Shown: positions 1 through 9,842 of the stretch, in pieces
How positions within the stretch are numbered: position 1 is the first letter of the stretch
Layout: each line of letters begins with the position of its first letter
Assembly: GCA_030626025.1 (NCBI GenBank)
Contig: DAOUPT010000010.1
Coordinates: forward strand, 16,911 to 80,910
Reading direction: 5' to 3'
From: Anderseniella sp.
GTDB lineage: Bacteria > Pseudomonadota > Alphaproteobacteria > Rhizobiales > Aestuariivirgaceae
DNA length: 64,000 nt
Position numbers and translations under genes: made by a program
The notes under the pieces: generated by a model
The model's input: only the letters and a program-made list of their open reading frames with translations
Told to the model about the DNA's origin: nothing
The model's database searches: none

Positions 1-858
1 AAATGCGTCGTAAGACGATTTGCAGATATGGAAATATTCGTTGAAGTGCAGGACAATGTCCGCGGCGAGGATGTTTTCATTATTCAGTCCACATCGTTTC
101 CAGCCAATGATCACCTAATGGAATTATTGATTATTATCGATGCCCTGCGTCGCGCCTCAGCTCGCCGGATTACTGCGGTTTTGCCCTATTTCGGCTATGC
201 CAGACAAGATCGAAAAGCAGGACCAAGAACTCCGATTTCGGCAAAGCTGGTGGCCAACATGATCACCCGCGCTGGCGCTGACCGTGTTTTGACGCTTGAT
301 CTCCATGCCGGACAAATTCAGGGCTTTTTTGATATCCCGACAGACAATCTGTTTGCCGCCCCGGTTATGGTCCGCGATGTCAAAGAACAATACAAAGACG
401 ATAGTATAATGGTTGTTTCACCTGACGTGGGCGGTGTTGTCCGGGCCCGCGGCTATGCCAAGCGAATCGGTGCACCACTGGCCATCGTCGATAAGCGCCG
501 CGAGCGAGCCGGCGTATCTGAGGTCATGAACATCATCGGCGATGTTGAAGGAATGTCATGCGTTCTGGTAGACGACATCATCGATTCAGGTGGCACCCTG
601 TGCAATGCTGCTGATGCGCTGCTGACCAAAGGGGCAACCAATGTATCTGCCTACATTACCCACGGTGTACTGTCGGGCGGCGCTGTAGCACGGGTAACAT
701 CTTCAAACCTCAAACAGCTGGTCGTGACCGATACCATACAGGCAACCGAAGCGGTTCGCGTGTCGCAAAACATCCGGGTACTCTCAATTGCTCCCCTGAT
801 CGGTGAAGCCATCGGCCGCACTGCTCGCGAAGAATCTGTCTCCAACCTGTTCCACTAA
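1..858 (+). CDS. prs: Ribose-phosphate pyrophosphokinase (5' end outside window)
   Basis: Makes 5-phosphoribosyl 1-diphosphate from ribose 5-phosphate and ATP, the cytoplasmic precursor of purines, pyrimidines, histidine and NAD. The frame is open from base 1 ([15 protein letters not shown]), which is internal Prs sequence, so the real start lies upstream and the Met at base 28 is not the initiator. About 285 of the usual 310 residues are present. Visible hallmarks are the ATP-site segment [11 protein letters not shown], the [11 protein letters not shown] segment and the PRPP-binding loop [11 protein letters not shown]. It converges on gdhB with only 11 bases between the stop codons. Identification is secure. 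Confidence 0.97.
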   Translation, partial: KCVVRRFADMEIFVEVQDNVRGEDVFIIQSTSFPANDHLMELLIIIDALRRASARRITAVLPYFGYARQDRKAGPRTPISAKLVANMITRAGADRVLTLDLHAGQIQGFFDIPTDNLFAAPVMVRDVKEQYKDDSIMVVSPDVGGVVRARGYAKRIGAPLAIVDKRRERAGVSEVMNIIGDVEGMSCVLVDDIIDSGGTLCNAADALLTKGATNVSAYITHGVLSGGAVARVTSSNLKQLVVTDTIQATEAVRVSQNIRVLSIAPLIGEAIGRTAREESVSNLFH

Positions 859-869
859 AGCTATTGACT

Positions 870-3800
870 TTAAACGGAAATATCCGTCAACTGACTGGCA
901 GCAACGGCCAGTTTGGCCAGATTGAAATTCTTGCCCTTCATTAGCTCTTCCATTGATGTCTGAACCCTCTTGACCGCGTCACTGTTATGCTCGGCCCATT
1001 TCTGCCAGTTACGGTCACTGGCAACTTTTGCAGACATAATATCCAGTACGATACCCCGGTGGGTTTGCACTATGCCATCAAGGGTACGATTGATGGCCAG
1101 ACGATCATAATATTCACTGGCAACAATTTGCGCCGATTGAGCAAACAACCGGTCAATATCAAGGCCAACAGCAACATCAAAAAATGTTCTGGCAACCGCT
1201 ATAACCGGTTGTTTGGTTCGCGTAGCCACCAGAACAATGTCAGGCCCGCGCTGCATATGGCGCAGTTGCGAAAACGTTACAGCAATATCCCTGGGAACCC
1301 CGTGTTCACGATAGCTGTCAAATCGACTTCCAATTGACGTTTTACCGGCTTCGGGCAAGGCTTTGACAAAATTATCACTCAGGTCTTTCAGGCCTTTTTG
1401 ATAATGTCCAACCAGCTTGTCCAGCCCTTCATTGAAATCAGCGTTGAGAAGGAACCACACCGTTGCCCGCCGCAAAACCCTTTGCAATTCCACATAAAGC
1501 CTGATCTGGGCTTTGCCGGAAATTTTTCCATCCAGTCCATCAATCTTGTCATTCATACCGGTGAAGTCAAAAGCATCCCGGGCCAGAATGAAGGCTCGTA
1601 CGATGTCGCCTGCATTATGGCCGGTTTCTTCAATCAGCCGATAAACAAATGTCGGCCCACCCCGGTTAATGACCGAGTTTGCCAGCAGGGTTGTAATGAT
1701 TTCCCGGCGCAATTTATGCCCAACAATTTCGGCGTGGAACTTTTTGGCCATCAATGGTGGAAAATATCTGAAAAGTTGACTTTCAGAATAAGGATCATCG
1801 GGTACACCGGTTTCAATCAAATCATCAAACAGTCCAATCTTGGAATAGGCAACCAGCACCGCAAGCTCGGGCCGGGTAAAACCGGCACCAATCGCTTCGC
1901 GATCAGCCAGCACTGTACCGTCAGGCAGATCTTCCAGTTTGCTGTTAAGCAATCCGTCAGCCTCCATTGCTTCCATCAACCGCTTGGTATAACCAAATTC
2001 GGCTGACCCGCGCGCCTGACACATGGAAAGACACAAGGTTTGCAGATAATTATTGCGCAAAACCAGGTCAGCAACATCATCCGTCATCGAGGCTAAAAGC
2101 TTGTTGCGCTGGGCCCTCTTGAGCTTGCCAGCTTTTTCCGCTGCCCCGAGCGCAATCTTGAAATTCACCTCCACGTCGGATGAATTCACACCGGCTGAAT
2201 TGTCAATCGCATCCGTATTGATCCGACCACCCTTGAGCGCAAATTCAATACGGGCTTTTTGGGTAATCCCCAAATTGGCACCCTCGCCAATCGCTTTGAC
2301 CCGCAAATCAGCCGCAGTTATGCGAATTTGATCATTGGCCCGATCACCGACATCGGCATTGCTTTCAAGACTGGCACGAACATAGGTGCCAATGCCGCCA
2401 AACCACAACAGATCAGCATCTGTTTTCAAAATGCCCTGCATTAGTTGATTTGGTGTAGCGGTTTTGCCGGTCAAACCGGAAATGTCCCGCATTTCTTTCG
2501 ACAACGGAATCGCCTTGAGCTGACGGGAAAAAATCCCCCCGCCTCTGGAAATCAGTTTCTCGTTATAGTCTTTCCAGCTCGAGCGCGGCAACTCAAACAC
2601 CCGGGCTCTTTCCTTGTGGCTTTTAGCCGGATCCGGGTCCGGATCAATAAAAATATCACGATGGTCAAAAGCAGCAATCAGTTTGATCTGCTTTGACAGT
2701 AACATTCCATTGCCGAACACATCACCAGACATATCACCCACCCCGATAACCCGGAACGGTGTTGTCTGAATATCAACATCAACTTCCAGGAAGTGGCGTT
2801 TAACCGCTTCCCAACCACCGCGCGCGGTAATACCCATTTTCTTGTGATCGTAACCCGCTGAACCGCCAGAGGCAAAAGCGTCATCAAGCCAAAACCCGTG
2901 GCTCTGTGCAATTGCATTGGCGGTGTCTGAAAACGTCGCTGTTCCCTTATCTGCCGCCACCACAAGATAAGGATCGTCCTCGTCATTTCGCAGCACACCA
3001 TGCGGCGGCACCACTTTTTCACCATCAAGATTGTCTGAAATCTGAATTAGCGATGAAACAAACAATTTATAGGCTCTTATCCCCTCAGCAAATATTTCTT
3101 CCCGGCTTCCGCCTTCAGGCAGGTTCTTAGGCACAAATCCACCTTTCGAGCCAACCGGAACAATCACCGCATTTTTAACATTTTGAGCCTTGGCCAACCC
3201 CAAAACCTCGGTTCTGAAATCCTCGGGCCGGTCGGACCAGCGCAAGCCACCGCGGGCAATTTTGCCACCACGCAAATGAATCCCTTCAACATCTGGCGAA
3301 TAGACAAAAATTTCAGCAAACGGACGCGGTTCCGGCAGCTCTTCAATATCGGATGAATTGATTTTAAACGAAATCGTCGGAGGTTGCAGACTATCATCAA
3401 GGGTTTGAAAATAATTGGTTCGGTTAATCGATCTGGTCAGATTCAGATAACGCCGGACAATCTGATCCTCATCAAGGCTTGGAACTGCTTGCAGGTCACT
3501 TGAAATCTCCGCCGCCAGTTTCGACAGCAAGGGCCGCCGAGCAGATTTGGTTTCCATTCTTCCCTTGCCATTTTTGCGCGAGATATCGAACCGGATATAA
3601 AACATCTCCAGCAGCTTTTTGGCAATATCGGCATGCCTGACCAGCGTTGTTGCCATGTAATCGGCCGAATAGGCAATACCAACCTGTCGCAAATACTTTC
3701 CACAGGCACGAAGCAAAGCCGCATCACGCCAGTCAAGACCAGCCATCAGAACTAGCGCGTTAAACTGATCATTTTCGGCCTGACGTTCCCATACTGCCAG

Positions 3801-5714
3801 AAAACAGCTTTCCAGTTTTCGGGCAAGAGTCTCCATCTCGATATCACTGCCATCGCGCGACTCGAGCGTAACTTCATGAATGAAAACCGTTCTTGTATTG
3901 CCGTTATGGCGCGGCGCGGTGGTAAAAGTGCTTTCTTCTGTGGCCCGTAAACCCATATTTTCAATAATCGGCAAGCGCGCACTTAACGAGATTGGCTGGT
4001 CATAATGGTAAAGTTTCAGCCGGCAGCGACTGCGTGGCTCTTTTTCTATATTGAAGAAATGGACGCCGATTTTATCGCCCTCAGCCAGACTTTCGATCTC
4101 GCGAATATCATAAACTGAAGAATCCGGCGAAAATGCTTCTTCATAGGCCGTCGAAAATGCCCCGAGATATTTTTTCTTCAGGCCAGTGGTTACTTTTGGT
4201 TTGAAGTTTCCCGCGATGATATCCGCCAACCGATCATCCCAGGTCCGCACCACCGCGACAATATCTGATTCTATTTTTGCCAAATCAGATTTCGGCGCTT
4301 CACCAGGATTTCGGGCTATTATAAAGTGTACCCGCACCAATGGTGTGTCACTGAAAAAGGGAGAAAAATTGGTTACCCGGCCGTTATAGGCTGCCGCCAG
4401 CAAGGCGCCAACTTTTAGGCGAATACTGGAATTAAAACGATCCTTGGGGATATAAACATAAGCCGAAACAAACCTGTCAAACCGGTCATGGCGCACAAAC
4501 AGCTTGGTTGCCGGCCGTTCTTCAAGCCTGATAATGCCAATGGTCATATCATGCAGAGCATCGGCTTCCATCTGGAACAATTCATCACGTGGAAAACTTT
4601 CCAGAATATTCAACATGCCTTTGCCCGAATGGCTCCGCGGATTAAGCCCTGCCTTGGCAATAACATTATCTATTTTACGGCGAATAAGAGGGATATAACG
4701 TGGTGAACTGGTATAGGCCGTCGAGGTAAACAGGCCAAGAATACGAATCTCCCCTGACAACTCACCGTTACTGTCAAACTGCTTGATACCGATATAATCC
4801 ATCACCGTACGACGGTGAACACGCGAAATTGAATCTGACTTGGTAATGATCAATGGTGAGGGTTGACGAAGATAGTTGCGAATTTCCGGCGTAATGGCCT
4901 CTGTGGTTGAGCCGCGCGACAAAACTTTTTTCTTCGGATTTCTCAACACACCAAGGCCCGTTTCAGGCAGGGCAACCAAAGCGCCTTGTTCAGAACCACC
5001 TTCAAATGAATAATCGCGCACACCCAACAAGGTGAAATGGTTATCAAGCAACCACTGCAAAAACTCCATCGATTCAGTCAGTTCTTCAACCGGTACCGGT
5101 GGTGGGGTTCTCTGGTAGGATTCAATTGCATCCTTGACCCGGGTTTGCATCAGGCGCCAGTCAAGCACCGCCGCCCGAATTTCTTCAAGCGTCAAGGTGA
5201 TCTCATCGCGCAATGCATCACGCTGGGCACTCGAATCGATGCGCTCAATATGAATGTGCATGACGCTTTCGCGAATGAACCCTTCGCCCTGGCGTACCTC
5301 TCTCGAAAGTTCCCGTAATACACCAGCCGGGGTTCGTACAACCGATATCATCGGGTGAGCAATTAGTGAGATTGCATTGTCTAAATCAGTGATGACCGCA
5401 ACCAGCGAATCAAACAAAAATGGCATGTCATCATTGATAACGTCAACCACTGTAATATTATCGGCCTGCCCGTCCTGACTGCTTGGGTTATAAACAGTCA
5501 CTTTCGCGCTACCCGGTTTTCTTTTACTCAAATGGCTGGCGGTTTTTTCTGTAAACCCGACGATTTCACTATCGGTGAACGGAACCATATCTTCGGGCGC
5601 AACATGTCGCCATAAATGCTTTGCCAGCGGCACCGTGATCGCTGCCTGTTGTCCCTTGTTGAGGGTTTTGGTCATTTCCTTAATTCGAATATCCAGATTT
5701 TCTTGCGAAGACAT
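870..5714 (-). CDS. gdhB: NAD-specific glutamate dehydrogenase, large (180 kDa) type
   Basis: Oxidatively deaminates glutamate to 2-oxoglutarate with NAD+, a catabolic enzyme of glutamate and histidine use. At 1,614 residues it has the length of the large tetrameric bacterial family: an extended N-terminal ACT-like regulatory part followed by the catalytic region. GGLRWSDRPEDFRTEV near residue 823 and SKGGF near residue 855 are the glutamate/NAD-site signatures. I start it at base 5714 (MSSQENLD) because a GGGAGG ribosome site lies five bases upstream; the ATG seven codons earlier has none. It stands alone, convergent with prs and divergent from the AhpD-like gene. Confidence 0.95.
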   Translation of the reverse strand: MSSQENLDIRIKEMTKTLNKGQQAAITVPLAKHLWRHVAPEDMVPFTDSEIVGFTEKTASHLSKRKPGSAKVTVYNPSSQDGQADNITVVDVINDDMPFLFDSLVAVITDLDNAISLIAHPMISVVRTPAGVLRELSREVRQGEGFIRESVMHIHIERIDSSAQRDALRDEITLTLEEIRAAVLDWRLMQTRVKDAIESYQRTPPPVPVEELTESMEFLQWLLDNHFTLLGVRDYSFEGGSEQGALVALPETGLGVLRNPKKKVLSRGSTTEAITPEIRNYLRQPSPLIITKSDSISRVHRRTVMDYIGIKQFDSNGELSGEIRILGLFTSTAYTSSPRYIPLIRRKIDNVIAKAGLNPRSHSGKGMLNILESFPRDELFQMEADALHDMTIGIIRLEERPATKLFVRHDRFDRFVSAYVYIPKDRFNSSIRLKVGALLAAAYNGRVTNFSPFFSDTPLVRVHFIIARNPGEAPKSDLAKIESDIVAVVRTWDDRLADIIAGNFKPKVTTGLKKKYLGAFSTAYEEAFSPDSSVYDIREIESLAEGDKIGVHFFNIEKEPRSRCRLKLYHYDQPISLSARLPIIENMGLRATEESTFTTAPRHNGNTRTVFIHEVTLESRDGSDIEMETLARKLESCFLAVWERQAENDQFNALVLMAGLDWRDAALLRACGKYLRQVGIAYSADYMATTLVRHADIAKKLLEMFYIRFDISRKNGKGRMETKSARRPLLSKLAAEISSDLQAVPSLDEDQIVRRYLNLTRSINRTNYFQTLDDSLQPPTISFKINSSDIEELPEPRPFAEIFVYSPDVEGIHLRGGKIARGGLRWSDRPEDFRTEVLGLAKAQNVKNAVIVPVGSKGGFVPKNLPEGGSREEIFAEGIRAYKLFVSSLIQISDNLDGEKVVPPHGVLRNDEDDPYLVVAADKGTATFSDTANAIAQSHGFWLDDAFASGGSAGYDHKKMGITARGGWEAVKRHFLEVDVDIQTTPFRVIGVGDMSGDVFGNGMLLSKQIKLIAAFDHRDIFIDPDPDPAKSHKERARVFELPRSSWKDYNEKLISRGGGIFSRQLKAIPLSKEMRDISGLTGKTATPNQLMQGILKTDADLLWFGGIGTYVRASLESNADVGDRANDQIRITAADLRVKAIGEGANLGITQKARIEFALKGGRINTDAIDNSAGVNSSDVEVNFKIALGAAEKAGKLKRAQRNKLLASMTDDVADLVLRNNYLQTLCLSMCQARGSAEFGYTKRLMEAMEADGLLNSKLEDLPDGTVLADREAIGAGFTRPELAVLVAYSKIGLFDDLIETGVPDDPYSESQLFRYFPPLMAKKFHAEIVGHKLRREIITTLLANSVINRGGPTFVYRLIEETGHNAGDIVRAFILARDAFDFTGMNDKIDGLDGKISGKAQIRLYVELQRVLRRATVWFLLNADFNEGLDKLVGHYQKGLKDLSDNFVKALPEAGKTSIGSRFDSYREHGVPRDIAVTFSQLRHMQRGPDIVLVATRTKQPVIAVARTFFDVAVGLDIDRLFAQSAQIVASEYYDRLAINRTLDGIVQTHRGIVLDIMSAKVASDRNWQKWAEHNSDAVKRVQTSMEELMKGKNFNLAKLAVAASQLTDISV

Positions 5715-5936
5715 GGCAACCTCCCGAGTGTGCACTTGACTTTGTTATATTTTTGCCAGCTTTAGCCAACTTTTTACGCGTCAGATTTTGCCAATCCGCC
5801 AATGCCAAAAAGTACTGGCGCGGGGTGCGACAATTCACCATAATACCAAAGTGTTATCAGTGCCAGCGGAAGTTAGCAGCCCAATTGACCAATTTTCCGT
5901 ATATGTTTGAGGCAATTAAAGAACAAAGGGGTTTTC

Positions 5937-6512
5937 ATGATTGATACAAAAGATAGAGCCGTCGCGCTTGAACTGGAACAAGACGAACCGCTAACCGACT
6001 CACAGGAAAAGTATCTGGCGCTCTGTGATGACAAGATTGGCTTTATACCCAATGTACTCAAAGCGTACAGCTTTAACCCGGTAAAGTTTCAGGCCTTCAC
6101 CGACATGTACAATGATCTGATGCTTGGTCCCTCAGGCTTAAGCAAGCTGGAACGCGAGATGCTGGCGGTTGCCGCATCAAGTGTCAATCACTGCTTTTAT
6201 TGCCTGACCGCCCACGGCGCCGCCGTTCGGCAATTGTCCAACGACCCTAAACTTGGCGAGGAAATTGTCATGAACTACCGGTCGGCAGACCTGTCTGATC
6301 GCCACCGGGCAATGCTCGATTTTGCTACCATGATGACTGAGACACCTGAGGTAATTGAAGAACATGACCGGCAGGCGCTGCGCGATGCCGGTTTTTCTGA
6401 CCGCGATATCTGGGATATCGCTGCTGTAGTGTCATTCTTTAACATGACAAACCGCATGGCCACTGCCGTTGATATGCGCCCCAACGACGAGTATCACGCA
6501 CTGGCCCGCTAA
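5937..6512 (+). CDS. AhpD-like peroxidase-related protein (carboxymuconolactone decarboxylase family)
   Basis: A 191-residue protein of the AhpD/CMD fold, matching the uncharacterised peroxidase-related enzyme group. The redox motif is visible as NHCFYCLTAHGAAV, a C-x2-C pair followed by His three residues after the second Cys, as in AhpD. The likely role is thiol-dependent peroxide reduction, but no physiological partner such as AhpC is nearby. The start at 5937 is chosen because AAAGGGG precedes it at normal spacing; the frame extends ten codons upstream without such a site. It is monocistronic and divergent from gdhB. The family call is firm, the substrate unknown. Confidence 0.85.
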   Translation: MIDTKDRAVALELEQDEPLTDSQEKYLALCDDKIGFIPNVLKAYSFNPVKFQAFTDMYNDLMLGPSGLSKLEREMLAVAASSVNHCFYCLTAHGAAVRQLSNDPKLGEEIVMNYRSADLSDRHRAMLDFATMMTETPEVIEEHDRQALRDAGFSDRDIWDIAAVVSFFNMTNRMATAVDMRPNDEYHALAR

Positions 6513-6520
6513 AACAGTTT

Positions 6521-7156
6521 TTAGCCCAGCCAGGCAAACGCCCGGGACAATTCCGCCATACCGTTGTCCCTGAAACAATGGCCGTGAGCAATGATGATAT
6601 TGCGGGGTTTCCAAGCTTTCATGCGGGCAAAGCTTTTTCGCGCCGCAGCCTTGTGCCCAATAAAGGTCAAGCGGAAATCCACTGGCGCTTTACCCTTTGG
6701 CGCAACAATCCCTGCCAGTTTTGCAATCAGATCTGCCAAAATAAGCGTTTGTGACGGTTTGTGAAAAAACACCACCTCATCCATAACCCGCGATCCGGCA
6801 AAAATCAGTTGATCAATCTCTTCGGCCCAACCAGTTTCAGGCACATCACCAAGCTCGCCATCAAAAGAAAGTTCCGGCCGCTTGTTCATCAGGCCGGGAG
6901 AGGCAAACACCTGCGCTTCGGGAAAAATATTGCTCCAGTCACCCACATAGAGATGATGAATTTTGTTTGGCGAAACGATATAGGTTACCTCGCCAAGCCC
7001 AACGACTTCCTACAACAACTCCGGTGTTGGCGAATGAACAAACAAATCACCATTGGCAAGTCGTATAACCGTCATCCGGACAGAATAGGCAAACCCGTAA
7101 AAATCCACAGGCGGACCATTTGCTATCCAGATATTTTCTGCAAATTCTTCAAGCAC
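6521..7156 (-). pseudogene. DUF4336 family gene interrupted by an in-frame amber codon
   Basis: Two parts of one DUF4336 protein (metallo-beta-lactamase-like fold) lie in the same frame, separated only by a TAG at complement 7010-7012. Upstream codons read VLEEFAENIWIANGPPVDFYG through HSPTPELL. After the stop the frame continues EVVGLGEVTYIVSPNKIHH into the C-terminal part, which ends at 6521. The frame does not shift, so a single substitution such as CAG to TAG would explain it. The GTG at 7156 is the likeliest original start. An internal GTG at 6946 could begin a 141-residue C-terminal fragment. Sequencing error or suppression remain possible. Confidence 0.8.
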
Positions 7157-7186
7157 CGGCAAAACAAAACAACTACATTATAAGGC

Positions 7187-7366
7187 CTAAGCAGCGGCGA
7201 TCTCGTTTTGTAACCTGGCTATTTCGTCCTTTAAATGCAATTTCTGTCGCTTGATTTCTGCAATCTCAAGATCATCCACACTGGGGTGACTTAAACTTTC
7301 TTCGAGTTTTTCTTTAAGGGCCTGACGCTTACTCTCTAGTTCTTCGAGGTGCGTTTCAATTGACAT
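7187..7366 (-). CDS. DUF465/YdcH-like small coiled-coil protein
   Basis: A 59-residue, highly charged, almost wholly helical protein. Its heptad-like C-terminal stretch, IKRQKLHLKDEIARL, matches the KLxLKDEIxxL core of the DUF465 (YdcH) family. No catalytic residues are evident and the family has no established function. The start at 7366 is chosen for the GGAG about eight bases upstream. The open frame runs much further upstream, but that part is not family-like. It is divergent from a second DUF465 gene at 7535, sharing a 168-base intergenic region, an arrangement often seen ahead of purE in Alphaproteobacteria. Confidence 0.83.
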   Translation of the reverse strand: MSIETHLEELESKRQALKEKLEESLSHPSVDDLEIAEIKRQKLHLKDEIARLQNEIAAA

Positions 7367-7534
7367 ATGCAAATCTCCGCCTTGGTTAATTGATAGACAG
7401 GTAAAGTGTGACACATTCATCCAGCTTTGTCTAACCGTTAGGCGGGTAAGGGGTTGCGAAAATTCTCGCCAAGAGGGCACCGCTGGTATTTTCCACCAGA
7501 TGTGGTAAACACCATTTGTGATGCGGAGCCCCAT

Positions 7535-7738
7535 ATGACTGATGAGAATAAACTGATAAAAGCCAGAATTCGCGAATTGCAGGAACAGCACCGCGAGCTT
7601 GATTCAGCTGTAGATCGGCTAACGCTGGAAACCATCCCCGATGAATTGCGGATAAAACGGATCAAAAAAGACAAATTATGGCACAAGGACGAAATCGCCA
7701 GGCTGGAAGACCTGCTGTTTCCAGATATTATCGCTTGA
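7535..7738 (+). CDS. DUF465/YdcH-like small coiled-coil protein, second copy
   Basis: A 67-residue helical protein with the same C-terminal signature as its divergent neighbour, here IKKDKLWHKDEIARLEDLL. The N-terminal half (ARIRELQEQHRELDSAVDRL) is a predicted coiled coil. The ATG at 7535 is preceded by GGAG, which argues against the longer upstream frame. It lies 54 bases ahead of purE on the same strand and may be cotranscribed with it. The two DUF465 proteins differ outside the core, so they are paralogues rather than a recent duplication. Function unknown. Confidence 0.83.
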   Translation: MTDENKLIKARIRELQEQHRELDSAVDRLTLETIPDELRIKRIKKDKLWHKDEIARLEDLLFPDIIA

Positions 7739-7792
7739 AAAAACCCGCTGAGAGGGTAGTAGTTTCTTTTCAAAATCAAAGGGAAGTTTGCT

Positions 7793-8284
7793 GTGTCAAA
7801 CGTTGATGTATCTATAATCATGGGAAGTCAGTCAGACTGGCCCACCATGCAAAATGCCAGAGACGTGCTTGAGAAACTGGGCATCAGCTTTCAGGCTAAA
7901 ATTGTTTCAGCCCATCGCACCCCCGACCGGATGTATGAGTTTGCCAAAGGTGCCAAAGCTGAAGGTATTAAAGTAATTATCGCTGGTGCCGGTGGCGCTG
8001 CCCACCTGCCTGGAATGGTGGCCAGCCTGACCCCTTTGCCGGTTTTTGGAGTGCCCATCCAATCGCGTGCCTTGAGCGGTAAAGACAGTTTGCTTTCCAT
8101 TGTCCAGATGCCCGCCGGAATTCCGGTCGGCACCCTGGCAATCGGCACTGCTGGTGCTACAAATGCCGCCCTGTTGGCTGCAGCAGTACTGGCCCTTAGT
8201 GATGACGGCATTGCCAAACGACTGGCCACTTACCGCCAGGAACACAGCGATGCCATTGCAGCGGAACCAAATGATGACCTCTAA
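7793..8284 (+). CDS. purE: N5-carboxyaminoimidazole ribonucleotide mutase
   Basis: Moves the carboxyl group of N5-CAIR to give CAIR in de novo purine synthesis. It has 163 residues, the normal class I PurE length. The N-terminal [12 protein letters not shown] carries the conserved Gly-Ser-x-Ser-Asp-Trp substrate loop, and SAHRTPDR and [12 protein letters not shown] are the other active-site loops. Translation begins at a GTG (7793) with AAGGGAAG upstream. The end overlaps purK by 14 bases, so the two are translationally coupled, as expected for enzymes acting in sequence. Confidence 0.97.
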   Translation: MSNVDVSIIMGSQSDWPTMQNARDVLEKLGISFQAKIVSAHRTPDRMYEFAKGAKAEGIKVIIAGAGGAAHLPGMVASLTPLPVFGVPIQSRALSGKDSLLSIVQMPAGIPVGTLAIGTAGATNAALLAAAVLALSDDGIAKRLATYRQEHSDAIAAEPNDDL

Positions 8285-9380
8285 AACAACAATCAAGGCG
8301 CTGGCACCAGGTTCTGTCATTGGCATTCTCGGCGGTGGTCAACTGGGGCGAATGTTGGCTCTTTCTGCTGCCGAATTGGGTTTTGTCTGCCACATTTACG
8401 CACCCGCTGGTGATAATCCGGCCTTTGACGTTGCCGCTCGTCACACTGCTGCTGCCTATGAAGACAACCAAGCTCTGGCCCAATTTGCCAAAGACGTCGA
8501 TGTGGTAACTTTTGAGTTTGAAAACATCCCCGACAGCTGTCTGGAATTTCTGAAACAAACGCTGCCAGTTCGCCCGGGCGTCCCGGTTCTGTCCACCACC
8601 CAGGACCGCATTGATGAAAAGCAGCTGGCGCAATCTTTGGGCATCAAGGTGCCGCCATTTGCAGCCGTCAGCACTCTTGACGATTTGCGAAAAGCTGTCG
8701 CTGAAATCGGCTGCCCCGCTGTTCTTAAAACCCGTCGCTTTGGCTATGATGGCAAAGGCCAGACGGTTATTAAGTCCGACAGTGACCTCGCTCAAAGTTT
8801 TGAGGAAATTGGCGGGCAATCAGCCATTCTTGAAGCCTTCGTGGCCTTTGAAATGGAAGTTTCAGTAATCGCAGCGCGAGATTTATCCGGCAATCTCGCC
8901 ACTTACGATATTCCTGAAAACCGCCACGAAAACCACATTCTGCGCACCAGCCACGTCCCGGCCAATATATCTGACAAAACGCGGCAGCAGGCTTCAATAA
9001 TCGCCGAGAAATTAGCAACAGCAATGGACTATGTTGGTGTATTTGCGGTCGAGATGTTTGTCGTCGGCCAAGGTGCTGATGAATACCTGATGATGAACGA
9101 AATCGCCCCGCGTGTTCACAATTCCGGTCACTGGACCAGCGATGCCTGCCACGTTTCACAATTTGAACAGCATATCCGTGCCATCACCGGCCTGCCGCTG
9201 GCCGAGCCCGTACGCCACTCTGATGCAATAATGTACAATTTGCTTGGATCCGAGGCACTTGATATTACCGATTTAGCCCGCCAGCAGGACATGTGCATCC
9301 ACCTTTATGGCAAGCAGACAGCCCGCGATGGTCGAAAAATGGGGCATGCGACGCAATTATCCAGTATAAAAGCTGGGTAA
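8271..9380 (+). CDS. purK: N5-carboxyaminoimidazole ribonucleotide synthase
   Basis: An ATP-grasp enzyme that carboxylates AIR with ATP and bicarbonate to N5-CAIR, the substrate of PurE. About 369 residues. The N-terminal [12 protein letters not shown] is the pre-ATP-grasp fold signature. The ATP-grasp core includes [16 protein letters not shown] and a C-terminal [14 protein letters not shown] metal/ATP segment. Two adjacent ATGs (8271 and 8274) inside the end of purE can serve as start. The longer frame that opens within purE is not family-like and was discarded. About 140 bases without a gene separate it from rpsU. Confidence 0.96.
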   Translation: MMTSKTTIKALAPGSVIGILGGGQLGRMLALSAAELGFVCHIYAPAGDNPAFDVAARHTAAAYEDNQALAQFAKDVDVVTFEFENIPDSCLEFLKQTLPVRPGVPVLSTTQDRIDEKQLAQSLGIKVPPFAAVSTLDDLRKAVAEIGCPAVLKTRRFGYDGKGQTVIKSDSDLAQSFEEIGGQSAILEAFVAFEMEVSVIAARDLSGNLATYDIPENRHENHILRTSHVPANISDKTRQQASIIAEKLATAMDYVGVFAVEMFVVGQGADEYLMMNEIAPRVHNSGHWTSDACHVSQFEQHIRAITGLPLAEPVRHSDAIMYNLLGSEALDITDLARQQDMCIHLYGKQTARDGRKMGHATQLSSIKAG

Positions 9381-9521
9381 AGCCCCAGAAAGCTGGAGAA
9401 AACCAGAGAAAGTCACGTTTCAGGTCTCGACATCTTGGAGCAATTTTGATATCAATCGCCATCTTGTTGGTGACCTTTTGGCTTCCGACTGTTTTTACGT
9501 TTAACTTTAAGGATCTTGTAC

Positions 9522-9752
9522 GTGCAAGTATTTGTTCGCGACAATAATGTTGATCAGGCGCTTAAAGCCCTGAAAAAGAAGCTCCAGCGTGAAGGTGTGT
9601 TCCGCGAAATGAAGCTTCGCAGCCATTACGAAAAACCATCAGAAAAACGCGCACGCGAAAAAGCCGAAGCTATTCGCCGGACCCGCAAGTTGGCCCGCAA
9701 AAAAGCCCAGCGCGAAGGTTTGCTACCAGCATCAGGACGCGGCCGCAGGTAA
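9522..9752 (+). CDS. rpsU: 30S ribosomal protein S21
   Basis: A small basic ribosomal protein that helps the 30S subunit recognise mRNA. I place the start at the GTG at 9522 ([15 protein letters not shown]) because AAGGA ends eight bases before it; the in-frame TTG at 9516 is too close to that site. The resulting 76 residues match alphaproteobacterial S21, with the conserved GVFREMKLR core and the Lys/Arg-rich tail. It is followed at once by a strong terminator-like hairpin. The purE-purK-rpsU order is typical of the class. Confidence 0.96.
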   Translation: MQVFVRDNNVDQALKALKKKLQREGVFREMKLRSHYEKPSEKRAREKAEAIRRTRKLARKKAQREGLLPASGRGRR

Positions 9753-9777
9753 AGCTGACCGGTTTGAAGTTTACACT

Positions 9778-9818
9778 AAAGCTGCCATGCAATTCGCATT
9801 GGCGGCTTTTGTTGTTTG
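9778..9818 (+). terminator. Rho-independent terminator after rpsU
   Basis: The bases AAAGCTGCCATGC pair with GCATTGGCGGCTTTT across a short loop, giving a stem interrupted by one G-T pair and one bulge, followed by a T-rich run. It starts 25 bases after the rpsU stop and separates this rightward unit from the leftward genes beyond. Confidence 0.75.
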
Positions 9819-9842
9819 CAAATCGGCTTTTTTCAAAATAAC

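Noticed and set aside
1398..2006. Long open frames on the plus strand across gdhB, and similar shadows across other large genes
   Set aside because: They lie entirely antisense to well-conserved genes and their translations resemble no protein family.
9446..9455. TTGATATCAA palindrome before rpsU, also at 50105-50114 before nirS
   Set aside because: It looks like an FNR site but lacks the four-base spacer, and a ten-base AT-rich palindrome is expected by chance.
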